A stretch of 6,330 nucleotides of DNA, from assembly GCA_025996755.1 (NCBI GenBank), contig BNTR01000141.1, forward strand, positions 1 to 6,330. The letters run 5' to 3'. The DNA comes from Bacteroidia bacterium (GTDB lineage: Bacteria > Bacteroidota > Bacteroidia > Bacteroidales > Azobacteroidaceae). Below are positions 6,261 to 6,330 of the stretch, piece after piece. The stretch's first letter is position 1, and every line of letters starts with the position of its first letter. A program made the translations under genes and the position numbers. The notes below the pieces were generated by a model that saw only the letters and a list, made by a program, of their open reading frames with translations, had not been told where the DNA came from and made no database searches.

Positions 6261-6330
6261 AGTCCCAACTTCTTTTTAACCAGCGGGGTAGCATCCACTG
6301 CCGTCGGGTTTACATACAACAGAGCCGCAG
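6257..6330 (-). CDS. OmpH/Skp-family periplasmic chaperone, C-terminal end (partial)
   Basis: The last 23 codons of a leftward gene enter from the right edge and stop at TAA (6259-6257). The visible end reads AALLYVNPTAVDATPLVKKKLGL. This closely resembles the C-terminus of OmpH/Skp-like proteins of Bacteroidales, which end in a YVNP...D-x-T-x-x-VKK-x-LG pattern. Skp-type proteins hold unfolded outer-membrane proteins in the periplasm for delivery to the BAM complex. In Bacteroidales, ompH genes commonly lie directly upstream of murI, which supports the call. The stop codon overlaps the proposed murI start, so translation may be coupled. The identification rests on a short tail plus context. 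Confidence 0.72.
   Translation of the reverse strand, partial: AALLYVNPTAVDATPLVKKKLGL

Overview
The window looks like chromosomal DNA from a member of the Bacteroidota, most likely the order Bacteroidales. Three things point there: a DUF5723-type outer-membrane protein paired with a surface-type lipoprotein, an OmpH(Skp)-murI gene pair whose products read like Bacteroidales homologues, and promoters of the TAxxTTTG (-7) type. This placement is by recognition of families, not by a database search.

Layout. Bases 1-111 hold what may be the last 29 codons of a rightward gene of unknown identity. Bases 112-261 are non-coding and packed with short palindromes of two families (a CCGTAGGC/GCCTACGG type and a CCCTGCGGG-core type), resembling a REP-like cluster. 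A strong intrinsic terminator (310-332) closes a leftward two-gene operon: an exported lipoprotein (1985-3604) followed 19 bases later by a DUF5723 family protein (358-1965) with an unusual tandem PVxx tail. The operon is probably read from a promoter at about 3654-3684.

The AT-rich intergenic region 3605-3774 is divergent. Rightward it drives a two-gene AbiE-type (type IV) toxin-antitoxin operon: abiEi antitoxin/repressor (3775-4602) and, 4 bases later, abiEii nucleotidyltransferase toxin (4607-5410). All four AbiEii sequence motifs are present, so the toxin looks intact. Two inverted repeats between the divergent genes are candidate operators for AbiEi autoregulation.

The right end is leftward housekeeping DNA with visibly more G and C than the abiE genes: glutamate racemase murI (5439 to about 6260), convergent with abiEii, preceded by the 3' end of an OmpH/Skp-family periplasmic chaperone gene (6257-6330, cut by the window edge). 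murI has no ATG, GTG or TTG upstream of its conserved catalytic N-terminus. Its best start is an ATA that overlaps the ompH stop codon.

No wholly new system is evident. The points most worth a second look are the non-canonical murI start, the palindrome cluster, and the uncharacterised lipoprotein/DUF5723 pair with its repeat tail. The AbiE pair is a known type of phage-defence or stabilisation module set between housekeeping and envelope genes.
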